This document shows, piece by piece, positions 43,457 through 53,463 of a stretch of DNA of 64,000 bases. The notes beneath the pieces were generated by a model. The model did no database searches. It had not been told where the DNA came from and saw only the letters and a program-made list of their open reading frames with translations. This DNA is from Methylomicrobium sp051061015. GTDB lineage: Bacteria > Pseudomonadota > Gammaproteobacteria > Methylococcales > Methylomonadaceae. The translations under genes were made by a program, and so were the position numbers. Location: the NCBI GenBank assembly GCA_051061015.1, contig JBPFEG010000013.1, forward strand, positions 186,001-250,000, written 5' to 3'. Position 1 is the stretch's first letter; every line of letters begins with the position of its first letter.

Positions 43457-46267
43457 TCAAGCCCGACTTAAAATTTTCCGCTGCTTTAACAGGACTTTTC
43501 TGACTTCCAAAATCGTTAACGGAATAAACCCTAACCCTATCCAAATGACGAAATGCTGGAAGGTAAGAGGACTTGTCCCAAATAGAGTTTGAAACACGGG
43601 CAGTTGGTGGATCAATAATTGCAGTGAAAAACTGATCGAGACGATCACAAACAGCCAAAGATTTGACAGCACTCCCACTTCAAAAACGGTTCTGTCGGTG
43701 CTGCGCGCACCGAAAGCCCGCATCAGTTCCATCGTCACCAACGCAGTGAAAGTTGCATCACGAGCTTGCTCTACGCCATCCGCGTGCACATAAAATTCGA
43801 AGGCAAACACAAGAATCGCAAGGGTCGAAGTGAGGCAACCTGTCAGCACGGTGAGGCGTATAAACTCGCTGTCCAGCAATTGCGCTTCCGTTGGACGCGG
43901 CGGCCGTTTCAGCACATCGGAATCAATAGGATCGGTGGCCAGTGCCAAAGCAGGCAGACCGTCGGTTACCAGATTAATCCATAATAATTGCAGTGGTAAT
44001 AAGGGCAAAGGCCAACCCAATAGGGTAGCCGCGAGTACAACCATCAATTCAGCTGAATTTCCGGCAAGCAGATAAGCCAGGGTTTTGGCGATATTGTCAT
44101 AGATCCCGCGCCCTTCTTCGACCGCCGCGACAATCGAAGAAAAATCATCATCGATAATAATCAGGTCGGCGGCTTCCTTGGTGACTTCGGTACCGGTTTG
44201 CCCCATGGCAATGCCGATGGCGGCTTCCTTCAGGGCCGGCGCATCGTTAACGCCGTCCCCGGTCATCGCCACAACCTTATTGGACGCTTTCCAGGCACGC
44301 ACAATACGAAGCTTGTCTTCGGCTGTCACGCGGGCGTAAACGGCAGTTTCCTGTACGATTTCAGCAAAGTCCTGCTCGGACATATGCTCCAGATCGCGGC
44401 CGGTAACCAGCTTGTCCCCGTCGCGCAAAATATCCAGTTCGCGGGCAATAGCCGCCGCAGTATCGGGATGATCTCCAGTAATCATCACTGTCTTGATGCC
44501 CGCACCCCGGCAACGCGCCACCGCGCTCTTAGCCTCCCCTCTTGGAGGATCTTGCAGGCCGAAAAGACCAAGAAAAATTAATTCCTGCTCGATATCCTCG
44601 GCTGCCTCCTTATCCTGATTCAGGAGACGCTGGCCCACCGCCAGCACGCGCAAGGCACTTTGGGCCATTTTGACAGCCGCTTGGGTAATGACCTGCATAT
44701 CGTCATCGGTTAGCGGCCTAACTTCACCATCGTGCTGGATATAAGCACACCGCATCAATACGACTTCAAAGGCGCCCTTAGTAAAAGCCTTGGCAGCGTT
44801 GGCCTCCCTGCGCACAATCGTCATGCGTTTGCGTTCCGAATCAAAGGGCAGTGTCGCAAACCGGGGCGCAGAGTCTTCGATAGCCACACGAGTAATGTCG
44901 CCTTTGGCTGCAGCGATCAGCAAAGCCCCTTCCGTCGGATCTCCAATGACGCCTTGATTTATGATTTCAGCGTCGTTACAGGCGGCAGCGGCATAAAGCA
45001 ATGCGTAAAGCGCGGTATCCTGCGCCGGCAGGCGTTTTATATTATCAGAAAAAAACTCTCCTTCAATATCATAACCCTCACCGGTCACGTGGTATAAACG
45101 CAAACCTGCAAGCAGTTGGCGTGCAGTCATTTCGCCGACCGTCAAGGTTCCGGTTTTATCGGTGCAAATGACTTGTGCGCTACCCAGGGTTTCAACTGAC
45201 TGGAGCCGACGCACCAGAGCGTTACGGCGAATCATGCGCTGCATACCCAGCGCCAGCGCCATTGTTACGACCGCCGGCAGGCCCTCGGGAATGGCCGCTA
45301 CGGCCAGACTGACCGCGGAAAGAAATAATTCGAAAGGGGGAATGGACCGCACCAACCCTAGTAGAAATACTAACGCTACAATCCCAAGGCTAGCCCACAA
45401 CAGATAACGGGTAATTCTATCAAGCCGTTTTTGCAACGGCGTCGTGTCTTTCTCGGCCGTCTCCAGCAACTGCGCGATCAATCCTAATTCGGTACGCATT
45501 CCGGTAGCGATGACCAGTGCCCGTCCTGAACCCAGTGCAATACTGGTGCCGAGAAACACCATATTGCTGCGATCTGCCAAAGGGGTGTCAGGCGGCAATC
45601 GGTTGACTGACTTGTCCACTGGCAGGGACTCTCCGGTCAAAGACACTTCGTTGGCGCGCAGGGAAAAAGCCTCAATCAAACGCGCATCCGCGGCCACTAA
45701 ATCGCCTGCCTCCAGTAACAACACATCGCCAGCCACAATCTCGGAAGCAGCGCACATCTCCGCATGGCCATTTCGCATGACGCGGGCTTTTGGAGCTGCT
45801 AATTGCGCTAAAGCAGCAGCGCTCTTTTCGGCGCGAAACTCTTGAAAAAAGCCGATTACAGCATTCAACACAATAATCGCAATAATCGCGATGCTTTCGG
45901 CTTTTTCGCCGAGATACATGGATATTGCCACGGCCCCGATCAGCGCCCATATCACTAAGCTGGCAAACTGTCTGAAGAAAATGGTCAAAGCAGAAACAGA
46001 CCGGGTTTTCCGCAGTTCATTTCTTCCGTCGCGCTGCAATCGCTGTTTGGCTTCTTCCGAGGCCAATCCTTTGACTGGATCGGTGGGTAACTCGTCCGCC
46101 AGGACTTTCAGATCAAGGTTATGCCACGGTTTACGGGCAACAGGTTGAGGTAACCGGGAAGGGATTTTCCGCCTGCGTCGGTAGATGTCGAAAATGACGA
46201 GTACGCCTGTTAAGGCGCAAACGGCGGACAGGCCCCAGATAAGAGAAGAGAACTCTCCGAATATCAT
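43457..46267 (-). CDS. Ca2+-type (P2A) cation-transporting P-type ATPase
   Basis: A 936-residue P-type ATPase. Visible motifs are the actuator SLTGES, phosphorylation CTDKTGTLTVGE and hinge TGDGVNDAPALKEA. Ion-site residues match SERCA: PEGLPA in M4, the GNSAELM stretch in M5 with Asn and Glu, and NLVTDGLPA in M6 with Asn, Thr and Asp. Calcium is therefore the likely ion, exported from the cytoplasm. An extra N-terminal hydrophobic segment (about 7-25) precedes the usual cation-ATPase N domain. The ATG at 46267 has GAGG 5 bp upstream and was chosen over a longer frame. It is convergent with the multicopper oxidase. Confidence 0.93.
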   Translation of the reverse strand: MIFGEFSSLIWGLSAVCALTGVLVIFDIYRRRRKIPSRLPQPVARKPWHNLDLKVLADELPTDPVKGLASEEAKQRLQRDGRNELRKTRSVSALTIFFRQFASLVIWALIGAVAISMYLGEKAESIAIIAIIVLNAVIGFFQEFRAEKSAAALAQLAAPKARVMRNGHAEMCAASEIVAGDVLLLEAGDLVAADARLIEAFSLRANEVSLTGESLPVDKSVNRLPPDTPLADRSNMVFLGTSIALGSGRALVIATGMRTELGLIAQLLETAEKDTTPLQKRLDRITRYLLWASLGIVALVFLLGLVRSIPPFELFLSAVSLAVAAIPEGLPAVVTMALALGMQRMIRRNALVRRLQSVETLGSAQVICTDKTGTLTVGEMTARQLLAGLRLYHVTGEGYDIEGEFFSDNIKRLPAQDTALYALLYAAAACNDAEIINQGVIGDPTEGALLIAAAKGDITRVAIEDSAPRFATLPFDSERKRMTIVRREANAAKAFTKGAFEVVLMRCAYIQHDGEVRPLTDDDMQVITQAAVKMAQSALRVLAVGQRLLNQDKEAAEDIEQELIFLGLFGLQDPPRGEAKSAVARCRGAGIKTVMITGDHPDTAAAIARELDILRDGDKLVTGRDLEHMSEQDFAEIVQETAVYARVTAEDKLRIVRAWKASNKVVAMTGDGVNDAPALKEAAIGIAMGQTGTEVTKEAADLIIIDDDFSSIVAAVEEGRGIYDNIAKTLAYLLAGNSAELMVVLAATLLGWPLPLLPLQLLWINLVTDGLPALALATDPIDSDVLKRPPRPTEAQLLDSEFIRLTVLTGCLTSTLAILVFAFEFYVHADGVEQARDATFTALVTMELMRAFGARSTDRTVFEVGVLSNLWLFVIVSISFSLQLLIHQLPVFQTLFGTSPLTFQHFVIWIGLGFIPLTILEVRKVLLKQRKILSRA

Positions 46268-46431
46268 AAATGCCTCATGATACGAATTATCTCGATAAAG
46301 ACACTTACGCCATAATGCCAAAGCTAGTGCATAAAAACACAAACCGTCCCCTCTTACCTTAGTAAGCGAGGGCGCTACAATAATTCACTTGTTTTGAGGG
46401 TACTATGGGTTTTCTCTAAGTCGGCAGCCGC

Positions 46432-47061
46432 TTATAATTTTGCTTTCACGATTTGATAGATTTCCTCTGTGTCGGCCTCGCTTCCTTGCAGCAATGCCTC
46501 TAACTCCCTCAATTTAGCGTCCGCAAAAATACGATCTTTCAAACTGCCGGCATTGATGTATACATTCAGTGCCGCGCTTTTTAATGCGCCGTAGCCCGCC
46601 ATCGCCGCAACGCCGGCATCGCTGATCACCCCCGTATTGCCTTTCTCGGCGGCAATCCGGCTCAAGTCGATTACTTCCCGGCAGGCGCGGGCGCAGGCTA
46701 ACGGAACTTCGGTCGCTTCCTTCAATACATCCTGGATCGCCGCACTGCGCGCAGTTTTTTGTTCGTCGGTATCTTTCGGCAAGCCATAGGTGGCCATCAG
46801 ACGATTGAAGACATCGACATCGGCCTTGATCATGGCAGTCAGTCTTTCGCGCAAGGCTTCGGATTTTTCGAGCAAAGCCTGCATGTCGGCTTCGACTTCC
46901 GCATATTTAGGCTTGCCAATTGTCAGATTACAGACCATGCTGGTCAGAGCGGCCGATTGAGCGCCCATTACCGCCGCTGCGCTGCCGCCGCCGGGCGTCG
47001 GGGCTTTGCTGGCCAGTTCGTTAAAAAAAGTTTCCAGAGATTGATCTTTGATTTCGGTCAT
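46432..47061 (-). CDS. fchA: Methenyltetrahydrofolate cyclohydrolase (FchA-type)
   Basis: A 209-residue member of the formiminotransferase-cyclodeaminase/cyclohydrolase family. The N-terminal signature LASKAPTPGGGSAAAVMGA is diagnostic, and the rest is helical. In methylotrophs FchA converts methenyl-H4F to 10-formyl-H4F in C1 assimilation and biosynthesis. No other H4F gene (mtdA, ftfL) is adjacent. The ATG at 47061 was chosen because it starts just before the conserved region; the upstream extension overlaps a repeat hairpin. It follows cysS on the same strand with two palindromes between. Confidence 0.9.
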   Translation of the reverse strand: MTEIKDQSLETFFNELASKAPTPGGGSAAAVMGAQSAALTSMVCNLTIGKPKYAEVEADMQALLEKSEALRERLTAMIKADVDVFNRLMATYGLPKDTDEQKTARSAAIQDVLKEATEVPLACARACREVIDLSRIAAEKGNTGVISDAGVAAMAGYGALKSAALNVYINAGSLKDRIFADAKLRELEALLQGSEADTEEIYQIVKAKL

Positions 47062-47078
47062 TTTAGGGAGAGATATAA

Positions 47079-47150
47079 GGGTGGGCAGCACTATTCTGCC
47101 TACCATTTTTTAGCAAAAGGTGGGCAAACGATAAGGCCGTTTGCCCGCCC
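47079..47150. repeat. Two GGTGGGCA-type hairpins between cysS and fchA
   Basis: First hairpin: GGTGGGCAG (from 47079) against CTGCCTACC (to 47104), one mismatch. Second: GGTGGGCAAACG (47119-47130) against CCGTTTGCCCGCC (to 47149). Both share the core of the palindrome at 13053-13124, supporting a dispersed intergenic repeat family. Confidence 0.65.
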
Positions 47151-47168
47151 TACACAGTTCGAACAATT

Positions 47169-48623
47169 TTATCCACGCCGCCAGCTGGTTGTACCGTTCG
47201 GTGCGTCTTCGAGGATAATATCTTGTTCTTTCAATTGATTACGGATCTGATCGGCCAAGGCCCAATTTTTAACTTTTTTGGCTTCCAGACGTGCTTGAAT
47301 TTGCTGCTCAATCCACGCTGTTCCTATAATTACTTCACTTATACCTGAGGCCGAAGATGATTCAGTAGCTCTACCTACTGCTTCTACTACATGGCTTATA
47401 TTCCCTTTTAACCAAGCCTCAGGATCAGCCTGCAATATCCCCAATAAACCGCCGAAGGCTTTAAGAATGCTCGCTAAATGCCCTGCTCTTTCGGGATTAT
47501 TTTCTTTTGCTTTATTGATCTCTTTGGCTAATTCGAACAATACTGCTATTGCTTTAGGAGTATTGAAATCGTCATTCATTGCTGTTTCAATTAAGACTTT
47601 AAAGAGACCCTCATCAAAATGGGTATCAGGATCCGTAGTCAAACCCACACCACGCAATGCGGTATAAAGACGATCCAGCCCGGCTTTGGCATCGTTCAAT
47701 TGCTCGTCCGAATAGTTCAACGGGCTGCGATAATGGCTCGACAAAATGAAGAAGCGAATTATTTCAGGCTTGTATTTCTTACGCACATCGCGCAGGGTAA
47801 AAAAATTGCCGAGCGACTTGGACATCTTTTCTTCGTTCACGCGCACGAAGCCGTTGTGCATCCACAGATTCACGAACTTCTCGCCGGTCGCGCCTTCGGA
47901 CTGGGCGATCTCGTTTTCGTGATGCGGAAACTGCAAATCCATGCCGCCGCCGTGGATGTCGAAATGATTGCCGAGGCAGCAGGTCGACATTACCGAACAT
48001 TCGATATGCCAGCCGGGACGGCCTTCGCCCCAGGGTGAGGACCAGGAGGGTTCGTTTGCCTTGGCCATTTTCCAGAGCACGAAATCGAACGGATTCTGCT
48101 TGGCCGTATCGACATCGACCCTCTCCCCGGCCTGCAGGTCTTCTAGTTTCTTGCCGGACAGGCTGCCGTAGTCCTTAAATTTTTCGACCGCATAGAATAC
48201 GTCGCCATTACTGCCGATATATGCGTAACCTTTCTTCAGTAAGGTTTCGATCATCCCGATGATCGAAGCAATCGACTGCGTCGCGCGCGGCTCGATGTCC
48301 GGCGGCAATACCGCCAGCGCCCGCTCGTCTTCATGCATCGCGTCGATAAAGCGCGCGGTCAACTGGTTGAAGTCCTCTCCATTCTCATTCGCGCGCTGAA
48401 TGATCTTGTCGTCGATATCGGTGATATTGCGCACATAAGTCAAATCGTAACCCAAATGCCGAAAATAACGCGCGACCGTATCGAACACGACCATGACCCG
48501 CGCATGGCCGATATGGCAGTAGTCGTAAACGGTCATGCCGCAGACATACATGCCGACCTTGCCTTCGATGCGCGGCTTGAAGGTTTCTTTTTGACGCGTC
48601 AGGGTGTTGTAGATTTTCAACAT
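47169..48623 (-). CDS. cysS: Cysteinyl-tRNA synthetase
   Basis: A 484-residue class I synthetase. It starts MLKIYNTLTRQKETFKP and has zinc-site Cys in YVCGMTVYDYCHIGHARV (with the HIGH motif), the GWHIECSVM segment and the KMSKS loop (EEKMSKSLGNF). It is slightly longer than E. coli CysS (461) because of an insertion of about 20 residues near 400-425 (SHVVEAVGRATESSSASG). The ATG at 48623 was chosen by family alignment over an in-frame upstream start. It is divergent from the cyclophilin gene. Confidence 0.97.
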   Translation of the reverse strand: MLKIYNTLTRQKETFKPRIEGKVGMYVCGMTVYDYCHIGHARVMVVFDTVARYFRHLGYDLTYVRNITDIDDKIIQRANENGEDFNQLTARFIDAMHEDERALAVLPPDIEPRATQSIASIIGMIETLLKKGYAYIGSNGDVFYAVEKFKDYGSLSGKKLEDLQAGERVDVDTAKQNPFDFVLWKMAKANEPSWSSPWGEGRPGWHIECSVMSTCCLGNHFDIHGGGMDLQFPHHENEIAQSEGATGEKFVNLWMHNGFVRVNEEKMSKSLGNFFTLRDVRKKYKPEIIRFFILSSHYRSPLNYSDEQLNDAKAGLDRLYTALRGVGLTTDPDTHFDEGLFKVLIETAMNDDFNTPKAIAVLFELAKEINKAKENNPERAGHLASILKAFGGLLGILQADPEAWLKGNISHVVEAVGRATESSSASGISEVIIGTAWIEQQIQARLEAKKVKNWALADQIRNQLKEQDIILEDAPNGTTSWRRG

Positions 48624-48767
48624 GAACCGATGATTCCGATATTTAATTAAGAACGGCAAATTGAACCGCTCTTCTGCAAAACGTTACAATTTACCAAGCG
48701 ACCGCTTCTCTTTCAAGGCGAAAACACATAAACTTAGACGCTTTGTATCTTAGCCGGGGAAAAATTT

Positions 48768-49346
48768 ATGCGTATTACCTTACTAAGCCTGATACTCGTT
48801 TTACAATCCACACTTTCATTTGCAACGGAAAATAAAATGTCTGAATCTTCGAAAGTCAAACTGACTACCTCATTGGGCGCGATCGTGATCCAGCTCGATC
48901 CCGTCAAAGCCCCCATTTCTTCGCAGAATTTTCTTAATTACGTGAATAAGGGTTTTTACAACGGCACGATTTTTCATCGCGTAATCAAAGGCTTCATGGC
49001 ACAAGGCGGCGGTTTCGACACCCAGTTCCAGCAAAAAACCACCGATGCCCCGATCAAGAACGAAGCGGATAATGGTCTGCCAAACAAACGCGGCAGCATC
49101 GCAATGGCGCGCACCTCCGATCCGGATTCCGCGACTGCGCAATTCTTCATCAACTATGGAGACAATACATTCCTGAACCATACCAGCCCGACACCAAGCG
49201 GCTGGGGTTATGCGGTATTCGGCGAAGTCGTCGAAGGCATGGACGTGGTGGACAAGATGGCCGAGCAAGCGACCGGCAACCGCGGCCCTCATCAAAACGT
49301 GCCTAAAACCGACATCGTGATCGAAAAGGCGGAAGTGATAAAATAA
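48768..49346 (+). CDS. Periplasmic cyclophilin-type peptidyl-prolyl isomerase
   Basis: A 192-residue cyclophilin. A signal peptide (MRITLLSLILVLQSTLSFA, cut near residue 19) places it in the periplasm like PpiA, although the isomerase domain also resembles PpiB. Active-site residues appear in TIFHRVIKGFMAQGG (Arg and Phe) and MARTSDPDSATAQFFINYGDN. It catalyses proline cis-trans isomerisation during protein folding. A GGGGA ribosome-binding site precedes the ATG at 48768; an internal ATG at 48837 would make a cytoplasmic form. lpxH follows 67 bp downstream, as in several gammaproteobacteria where ppiB and lpxH are neighbours. Confidence 0.92.
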   Translation: MRITLLSLILVLQSTLSFATENKMSESSKVKLTTSLGAIVIQLDPVKAPISSQNFLNYVNKGFYNGTIFHRVIKGFMAQGGGFDTQFQQKTTDAPIKNEADNGLPNKRGSIAMARTSDPDSATAQFFINYGDNTFLNHTSPTPSGWGYAVFGEVVEGMDVVDKMAEQATGNRGPHQNVPKTDIVIEKAEVIK

Positions 49347-49413
49347 GGCTCAAAATAAAGGGACTTGGCCAAAGGCTCTCGTCTTTGGCCTCTAGTCTTT
49401 TACGCCTGCCGTT

Positions 49414-50130
49414 ATGATTTTGTTCATTTCCGATCTTCACCTCTCGATCGACAAACCCGAAATCACTCGCCGTTTTCTAAGTTTTCTGGAAAACCGCGCC
49501 GCTGGAGCCGAAGCGCTTTATATTCTCGGCGATTTGTTCGATGCCTGGATCGGCGATGACGATCCGACACCGCCAAACGGCAAAATCAAACACCAGCTTA
49601 AAAAACTGACTGCTGCGGGCACACCTGTGTACTTACAGTTAGGTAACCGCGATTTCCTGCTCGGCGAACGCTTTTGCGATCAAACCGGAGTCACACTGCT
49701 CGGTGATTATGAAGTGATCGATCTCTATGGCACTCCTACTCTGCTCACGCACGGCGATCTGCTCTGTACCGACGACCTGCCTTATCAGGCGTTTCGCGTC
49801 AGATCCCGCACACCGGAGTGGATCCGGTCAGTTTTGAGCAAACCCCTCCTGCTGCGCCTTGTGGCTGCGCGCTGGTACCGCTGGCGAAGCTATTGGCACA
49901 AGCGAAAAAAAAGCCTGGAGATTATGGATGTGAATCAGGAAACGGTGAGTCAAATAATGAAAAAGTACGGATGCTTGCAGTTGATTCACGGCCATACGCA
50001 CCGGCCAAATGTGCATGACTTTCAGATTGACGGAAACGCTGCGCGGCGTTTCGTGCTGGCTGCATGGAACAAGGAAGCCGGCCAAACGTTATGCTGGACG
50101 TCTCAAGGATATCGAATCGAAACGGTTTGA
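49414..50130 (+). CDS. lpxH: UDP-2,3-diacylglucosamine diphosphatase
   Basis: A 238-residue calcineurin-like metallophosphatase that cleaves UDP-2,3-diacylglucosamine to lipid X in lipid A synthesis. Metal ligands sit in FISDLHLS, YILGDLFDAWIGDD, LGNRDFLLGE, THGDLLCTDD and HGHTHRPNVHDF, the complete LpxH pattern. Length is normal (about 240). It follows the cyclophilin gene on the same strand, probably in one transcript. Confidence 0.96.
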   Translation: MILFISDLHLSIDKPEITRRFLSFLENRAAGAEALYILGDLFDAWIGDDDPTPPNGKIKHQLKKLTAAGTPVYLQLGNRDFLLGERFCDQTGVTLLGDYEVIDLYGTPTLLTHGDLLCTDDLPYQAFRVRSRTPEWIRSVLSKPLLLRLVAARWYRWRSYWHKRKKSLEIMDVNQETVSQIMKKYGCLQLIHGHTHRPNVHDFQIDGNAARRFVLAAWNKEAGQTLCWTSQGYRIETV

Positions 50131-50400
50131 GCGGTTGTTGACGCCGTCATACCGGCAGAATCCTGCAAAAAAATAAAGTTGTCACAAAATCGCAACAGTA
50201 TAATTTTTTTGCGCTTTCGCCTTTTATAATGCGCCCTTTAGCCTTTTTGATATTGACTTTTTAGGCAAAATCCTTGAATCTACGCAACTGGAGTGAGCCT
50301 GTTTGACCATTAGAAAAACACCAATTCACCCAAAAACTAATATTAGTCAAAATAAATAATCAGTATTTTGTGGCACAGCAAAATACCAGGAGAGAAAAAT

Positions 50401-52239
50401 ATGAAGAAGCCTTTTAAAAGTTGGCTGCTTGCTTCAAGTGTAGCTGCAATCCTGGCTGCACCCGCAATTGCAACGGCGAACAGCGATCTTGAAAAACTTT
50501 CGCAAAACCCTGCTAACTGGTCTATGTGGGGCGGCAACTACGCAGGCACTCGTTACAGCGAACTGGATCAAATCAACAGCAGCAACGTAAAAAACCTGCA
50601 ACCTGCCTGGTCTTTTTCTACCGGCGTTCTGCGTGGTCATGAAGGCGGTCCATTGGTCGTAAACGATGTTCTTTACGTCCACACTCCATTCCCTAACACC
50701 GTATTTGCGATTGATCAAAAAACCCAATCTGTCATTTGGGAATATACTCCAACTCAAGATGCTGACGTCACCGTTCCTGTGATGTGTTGCGATACCGTTA
50801 ACCGCGGCCTGGCATACGGCGACGGCAAAATTTTCCTGCAACAATCTGATACAGTTTTAACCGCGTTGGATGCTAAAACCGGCAAACGCGTATGGAGCGT
50901 ACAAAACGGCGACCCTAAACTGGGCATGACCAACACGCAATCCCCATTGGTTGTTAAAGACAAGGTCATTACCGGTATCTCCGGCGGTGAATTCGGCGTA
51001 CGCGGCTTCCTGGCGGCTTATGACATCAAGACCGGTCAGTTGGCATGGAAAGGCTACAGCATGGGTCCAGACGCCGACACGCTGATCGATCCAAGCAAGA
51101 CTACCACCTGGAAAGATGGCAAAGTCACTCCAGTAGGCGCTAACTCAAGCACTAGCACCTGGGAAGGCGATCAATGGAAAATCGGCGGCGGCACCACCTG
51201 GGGCTGGTACAGCTACGATCCAAAATTGAACCTGATTTACTACGGATCAGGCAACCCGTCCACCTGGAACCCTGTACAACGTCCTGGCGACAACAAATGG
51301 TCGATGTCCCTGTGGGCTCGCGACGCGGACACCGGAGCGGTCAAATGGGTTTACCAAATGACTCCGCATGACGAATGGGATTATGACGGCATCAACGAAA
51401 CCGTTTTGGTCGACCAGGAAGTCAAAGGCAAACAGCACAAAACGATCGTACATTTCGACCGTAACGGTTTCGGCTACACCCTGGACCGCGAAACGGGCGA
51501 ACTGTTGGTTGCCGAAAAATTCGACAAGTCCGTCAACTGGGCGACTCACGTCGATATGAACAGCGGCCGTCCGCAAGTCGTTGCCAAATACAGCACCGAG
51601 CATAACGGCGAAGATGTTAATACCGAAGGCGCTTGCCCTGCGGCATTGGGGGCGAAGAACCAACAACCGGTTTCTTACTCTCCGCAAACCGGCTTGTTCT
51701 ACATTTCCGGCAACCACCTGTGCATGAACTACGAACCATTCGAAGTTTCTTACACTGCAGGTCAGCCGTATGTGGGCGCGACTTTGACCATGATGCCGGC
51801 CGGCGCAGACGTAATGACCGGCCAGCCGGATGGATCCACCAACCTGGGTCAATTCACCGCTTATGACGCGAAAACCGGCAAGATCGTATGGTCGAACAAA
51901 GAGCAATTCTCTGTTTGGTCAGGCTCTGTCGCAACCGCCGGCGGCGTGGTGTTCTACGGCACGCTGGAAGGCTATCTGAAAGCAGTCGATGCAAAAACCG
52001 GTCAGGAATTGTACAAATTCAAGACCCCATCCGGCATCATCGGCAACGTCAACACCTGGAGCTATAACGGCAAGCAATATGTCGGCGTATTGTCAGGTAT
52101 CGGCGGCTGGGCAGGTATCGGTATCGCGGCCGGTCTTGAAGGTGAAACCGAAGGTCTGGGCGCGGTCGGTGCCTACAGAAGCCTGAGCTCGTTCACCAAG
52201 CTGGGCGGCACCCTGACTGTGTTTGCATTGCCTAACTAA
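50401..52239 (+). CDS. xoxF: Lanthanide-dependent methanol dehydrogenase XoxF
   Basis: A 612-residue PQQ-dependent periplasmic alcohol dehydrogenase. A signal peptide is followed by the eight-bladed propeller. The vicinal disulfide is Cys129-Cys130 (VMCCDTVNRG). The catalytic Asp327 lies in DEWDYDGINE, and Asp329 two residues later is the extra carboxylate that binds the lanthanide; MxaF has Ala there. It oxidises methanol to formaldehyde or formate and passes electrons to a cytochrome c. An AGGAGAG ribosome-binding site precedes the ATG at 50401. The 270-bp upstream region has TATAAT-like hexamers near 50199 and 50225 but no well-spaced -35. xoxJ follows, then no xoxG. Possible La/Ca switch control is known in relatives but not readable here. 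Confidence 0.97.
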   Translation: MKKPFKSWLLASSVAAILAAPAIATANSDLEKLSQNPANWSMWGGNYAGTRYSELDQINSSNVKNLQPAWSFSTGVLRGHEGGPLVVNDVLYVHTPFPNTVFAIDQKTQSVIWEYTPTQDADVTVPVMCCDTVNRGLAYGDGKIFLQQSDTVLTALDAKTGKRVWSVQNGDPKLGMTNTQSPLVVKDKVITGISGGEFGVRGFLAAYDIKTGQLAWKGYSMGPDADTLIDPSKTTTWKDGKVTPVGANSSTSTWEGDQWKIGGGTTWGWYSYDPKLNLIYYGSGNPSTWNPVQRPGDNKWSMSLWARDADTGAVKWVYQMTPHDEWDYDGINETVLVDQEVKGKQHKTIVHFDRNGFGYTLDRETGELLVAEKFDKSVNWATHVDMNSGRPQVVAKYSTEHNGEDVNTEGACPAALGAKNQQPVSYSPQTGLFYISGNHLCMNYEPFEVSYTAGQPYVGATLTMMPAGADVMTGQPDGSTNLGQFTAYDAKTGKIVWSNKEQFSVWSGSVATAGGVVFYGTLEGYLKAVDAKTGQELYKFKTPSGIIGNVNTWSYNGKQYVGVLSGIGGWAGIGIAAGLEGETEGLGAVGAYRSLSSFTKLGGTLTVFALPN

Positions 52240-52266
52240 TCCAACCGTTTTTTAGGCTGGATCGGA

Positions 52267-52298
52267 GCCCTGGCTGATTTATCAGTCAGGGCTTTTTT
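52267..52298 (+). terminator. Rho-independent terminator between xoxF and xoxJ
   Basis: GCCCTGGCTGA (52267-52277) pairs with TCAGTCAGGGC (52282-52292, one mismatch), followed by TTTTTT. It would reduce read-through into xoxJ, giving much more XoxF than XoxJ. Confidence 0.88.
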
Positions 52299-52485
52299 AT
52301 TTGGTAGCCTTGCTCTGCGTAAAACCATCAGCTTTTCCCTTTAAGCAAGGGTTTGGTTAAAAACAAACTTTCAGGCTGCAGACCCGCCGGGTTTTAAAAC
52401 TCCGCAAATCTATAACCGCTAAAAAATTATTTTCACTAACTTTTAAGCATTTCATCCATCTCAACGTTCCATCGGAGAAATATTC

Positions 52486-53355
52486 ATGCCGGTAAAATCC
52501 ATTCTTCGTCGATTACTCATCAGCGCCTTTATGGCCGGAGTCGCCACCACCCTCCATGCAAAAGAAAAATTCAAAGTCTGCGCCGATCCGTTGAACCCGC
52601 CCTACTCGACTAAGAACCAAGACGGCTTCGAAAACAAGATTGCCGAACTGTTTGCTAAAAAACTGGGGCAAACCCTCGAATACACCTGGTTTCCCCAGCG
52701 CATCGGCTTCATCCGCAATACCTTGAATGCACCGGTCAATGAAAAAGAAGTGGACAGCAAGGAATTCAAATGCGATGTGGTCATGAGCGTTCCAGCCGAT
52801 TCCGATATGGCCTTGACTACGGAGCCTTATTATCAATCGACCTATGTGTTGCTGATTGCAAAAGGCCGAGGTTTTGACGATATCAAAAATGCACAGCAAC
52901 TGGTCAACCTACCTTTGGAGAGGCAGGATGAGCTAAAAATCGCGATGTTCGACCGAGGACCGGGAACCGCCTGGCTGCAAAAATACGGTCTATTGGAGAT
53001 GGGCATTCCATACCAATCGATGTCCGGCGATGAAGACAACAATGTCGCCATGCAGATCAATCAGGATTTAAAAGCTAAAAAAATCAATATGGTAATTGTC
53101 TGGGGACCCATTGCGGGTTATATCGTTTCCCAGAACGCCAAGAACGGTTACACGGTGATTCCGATGCAATCGGAGCCCGGCATTCCGTTTGAATTTGCGA
53201 TGGCGATGGGAGTCAGAAGCGGCGATAAACAGCGGCAGAAAATGCTAAATAAATTGATTGCGGAAAACAAGGAACAAATCAAGCGAATCATCGAAAGTTA
53301 TCATATTCCATTGACCGAAATAAAAAAAACGACGAAGCCCAAAGATGATGATTGA
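52486..53355 (+). CDS. xoxJ: XoxJ-type periplasmic binding protein
   Basis: A 289-residue protein with signal peptide (MPVKSILRRLLISAFMAG..., cut near HA at 24-25) and a bacterial extracellular solute-binding family 3 fold: KFKVCADPLNPPYSTKNQDGFE near the mature N-terminus and VIVWGPIAGYIVSQNA in lobe 2. XoxJ/MxaJ proteins are found next to methanol dehydrogenases and are thought to help activate or mature XoxF. A GGAG ribosome-binding site lies 9 bp upstream. It is 246 bp after xoxF with a terminator between. The Lys/Asp-rich C-terminal tail is unremarkable. Confidence 0.9.
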   Translation: MPVKSILRRLLISAFMAGVATTLHAKEKFKVCADPLNPPYSTKNQDGFENKIAELFAKKLGQTLEYTWFPQRIGFIRNTLNAPVNEKEVDSKEFKCDVVMSVPADSDMALTTEPYYQSTYVLLIAKGRGFDDIKNAQQLVNLPLERQDELKIAMFDRGPGTAWLQKYGLLEMGIPYQSMSGDEDNNVAMQINQDLKAKKINMVIVWGPIAGYIVSQNAKNGYTVIPMQSEPGIPFEFAMAMGVRSGDKQRQKMLNKLIAENKEQIKRIIESYHIPLTEIKKTTKPKDDD

Positions 53356-53463
53356 GCTAACGCTTGCGTAATCGATGGGTCGGTTCTTAGGCTCGATAAT
53401 TGCTCTGCCTTAGGACCACCCATTAGGGGAAGCATCTGTACAGACGAAATCCGATCAACATAG

